The notes under the pieces are model-generated. The model ran no database searches and was not told the origin of the DNA. It saw only the letters and a program-made list of their open reading frames with translations. Of a stretch of 54,742 nucleotides of DNA, positions 54,332-54,742 are shown in pieces (the stretch's first letter is position 1; each line of letters opens with the position of its first letter). This stretch comes from Perkinsus olseni (Eukaryota; Perkinsozoa; Perkinsida; Perkinsidae), in contig JABANP010000358.1 of the NCBI GenBank assembly GCA_013115135.1, positions 1 to 54,742 of the forward strand, written 5' to 3'. The position numbers and the translations under genes were made by a program.

Positions 54332-54402
54332 CTGTACATAGGATCGAACCCGCGACCTTTGGATTGATAACCCGTTACCTTAACCTCCATACCACTCACA
54401 CT
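54332..54402 (-). other. tRNA-like sequence, probably a tRNA pseudogene or SINE head
   Basis: The minus strand has a perfect B-box GGTTCGATCC with paired T stem, and an A-box-like region. The anticodon stem is partly mismatched around an ATC loop triplet. Confidence 0.4.
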
Positions 54403-54509
54403 ATTGAACATTTACTAACAGAGTGGCGCAAACAATTCGCTCTCTATAGACAATTTTACTTCCTTCGCTCCGCCATTGCTCTCAGCGCGCGGCCCAAAAA
54501 TGCGACTCA

Positions 54510-54730
54510 AGCAGCATAGTGTACGAGTCGTGCTCGTGTACGAGCTGACGATGTACGAGTTTTATGTGTATGGGTTTTACGTGTATGAGTTTTATGTGTA
54601 CGAGTATTATGTGTACGAGTTTTAAGTGTACGAAACGACGGTGTACGGATCCAAGGGGTGAACGAGCATTCAGTGTACGAGTCGTGTACGAAATGAAAGT
54701 GTACGAGTTTTCGGTGTACGAGTCGCGATA
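54510..54730. repeat. 15-bp minisatellite, reverse arm
   Basis: The same unit as at 53,951 but in opposite orientation (GTGTACGAGTTTTAT type), so the two arrays form a loose inverted repeat around the hairpin and tRNA-like sequence. Confidence 0.85.
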
Positions 54731-54742
54731 CACCCTTTTCTG

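Noticed and set aside
1..54742. Spliced-leader RNA or 5S rRNA gene that would fix the organism
   Set aside because: I looked for the conserved leader core and 5S motifs by eye and found only short chance matches such as CCGTAGC, none with a following donor or structure.

Overview
This window is nuclear DNA from a eukaryotic protist. The genes are split by many very short GT-AG introns (mostly 34-60 nt), there are eukaryotic tRNA genes including initiator tRNA-Met, several families of eukaryotic transposons, and multi-domain ectodomains (LDLa, discoidin-like, SEA-like) joined to a TMEM63/OSCA-type channel core. The alveolate style of these proteins and the intron sizes suggest a Perkinsus-like or related alveolate. 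That placement is inference; no rRNA or spliced-leader gene is present to settle it.

1-3.8 kb: a 5'-truncated S41-type peptidase with two frame breaks, a weak minus-strand gene, three stacked perfect hairpins, and a 21-bp minisatellite. 3.8-19.7 kb: one very large plus-strand gene. Splicing the visible exons rebuilds the N-terminal membrane helices, cytosolic domain and C-terminal helices of a CSC1/TMEM63/OSCA-like channel. A giant ectodomain of more than 2,000 residues lies between two consecutive membrane helices. It contains discoidin-like segments, a proline-rich stretch, eight copies of an unrecognised 4-cysteine repeat, LDLa modules and a SEA-like segment. One intron carries a ~1.1-kb inverted-repeat element whose core is an 11-copy 93-bp tandem array.

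19.7-32.2 kb: a segmentally duplicated region. It holds two complete five-exon genes and one remnant of a small secreted cysteine-rich protein family, four copies of their common downstream tail, two non-autonomous hAT elements with exact 8-bp target duplications, and a minus-strand WRN/RNase D-like 3'-5' exonuclease gene. 32.2-51.9 kb: a ~785-bp unit carrying four tRNA genes (initiator Met +, Leu-CAA -, Val-AAC +, Gly-TCC +) is repeated in tandem and twice folded into a large palindrome. The array is split by a DUF6729/'VDRDCC'-type transposase gene, an internally deleted opposite-strand relative of that gene, and an apparently intact PAT/Ngaro-like tyrosine-recombinase retrotransposon (44,918-50,990) with split direct repeats. 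51.9-54.7 kb: a 255-bp direct repeat rich in hairpins, a stand-alone tyrosine-recombinase gene (Crypton-like), and a 15-bp minisatellite present in both orientations around a near-perfect hairpin and a tRNA-like sequence.

Left of 32 kb is mainly genic, with short introns and local duplication. Right of 32 kb is a tRNA-gene array that has repeatedly been a target for mobile elements. Single-base frame breaks in otherwise well conserved genes (near 980, 1,295 and 11,456) could be assembly errors or real lesions; the sequence alone cannot tell.
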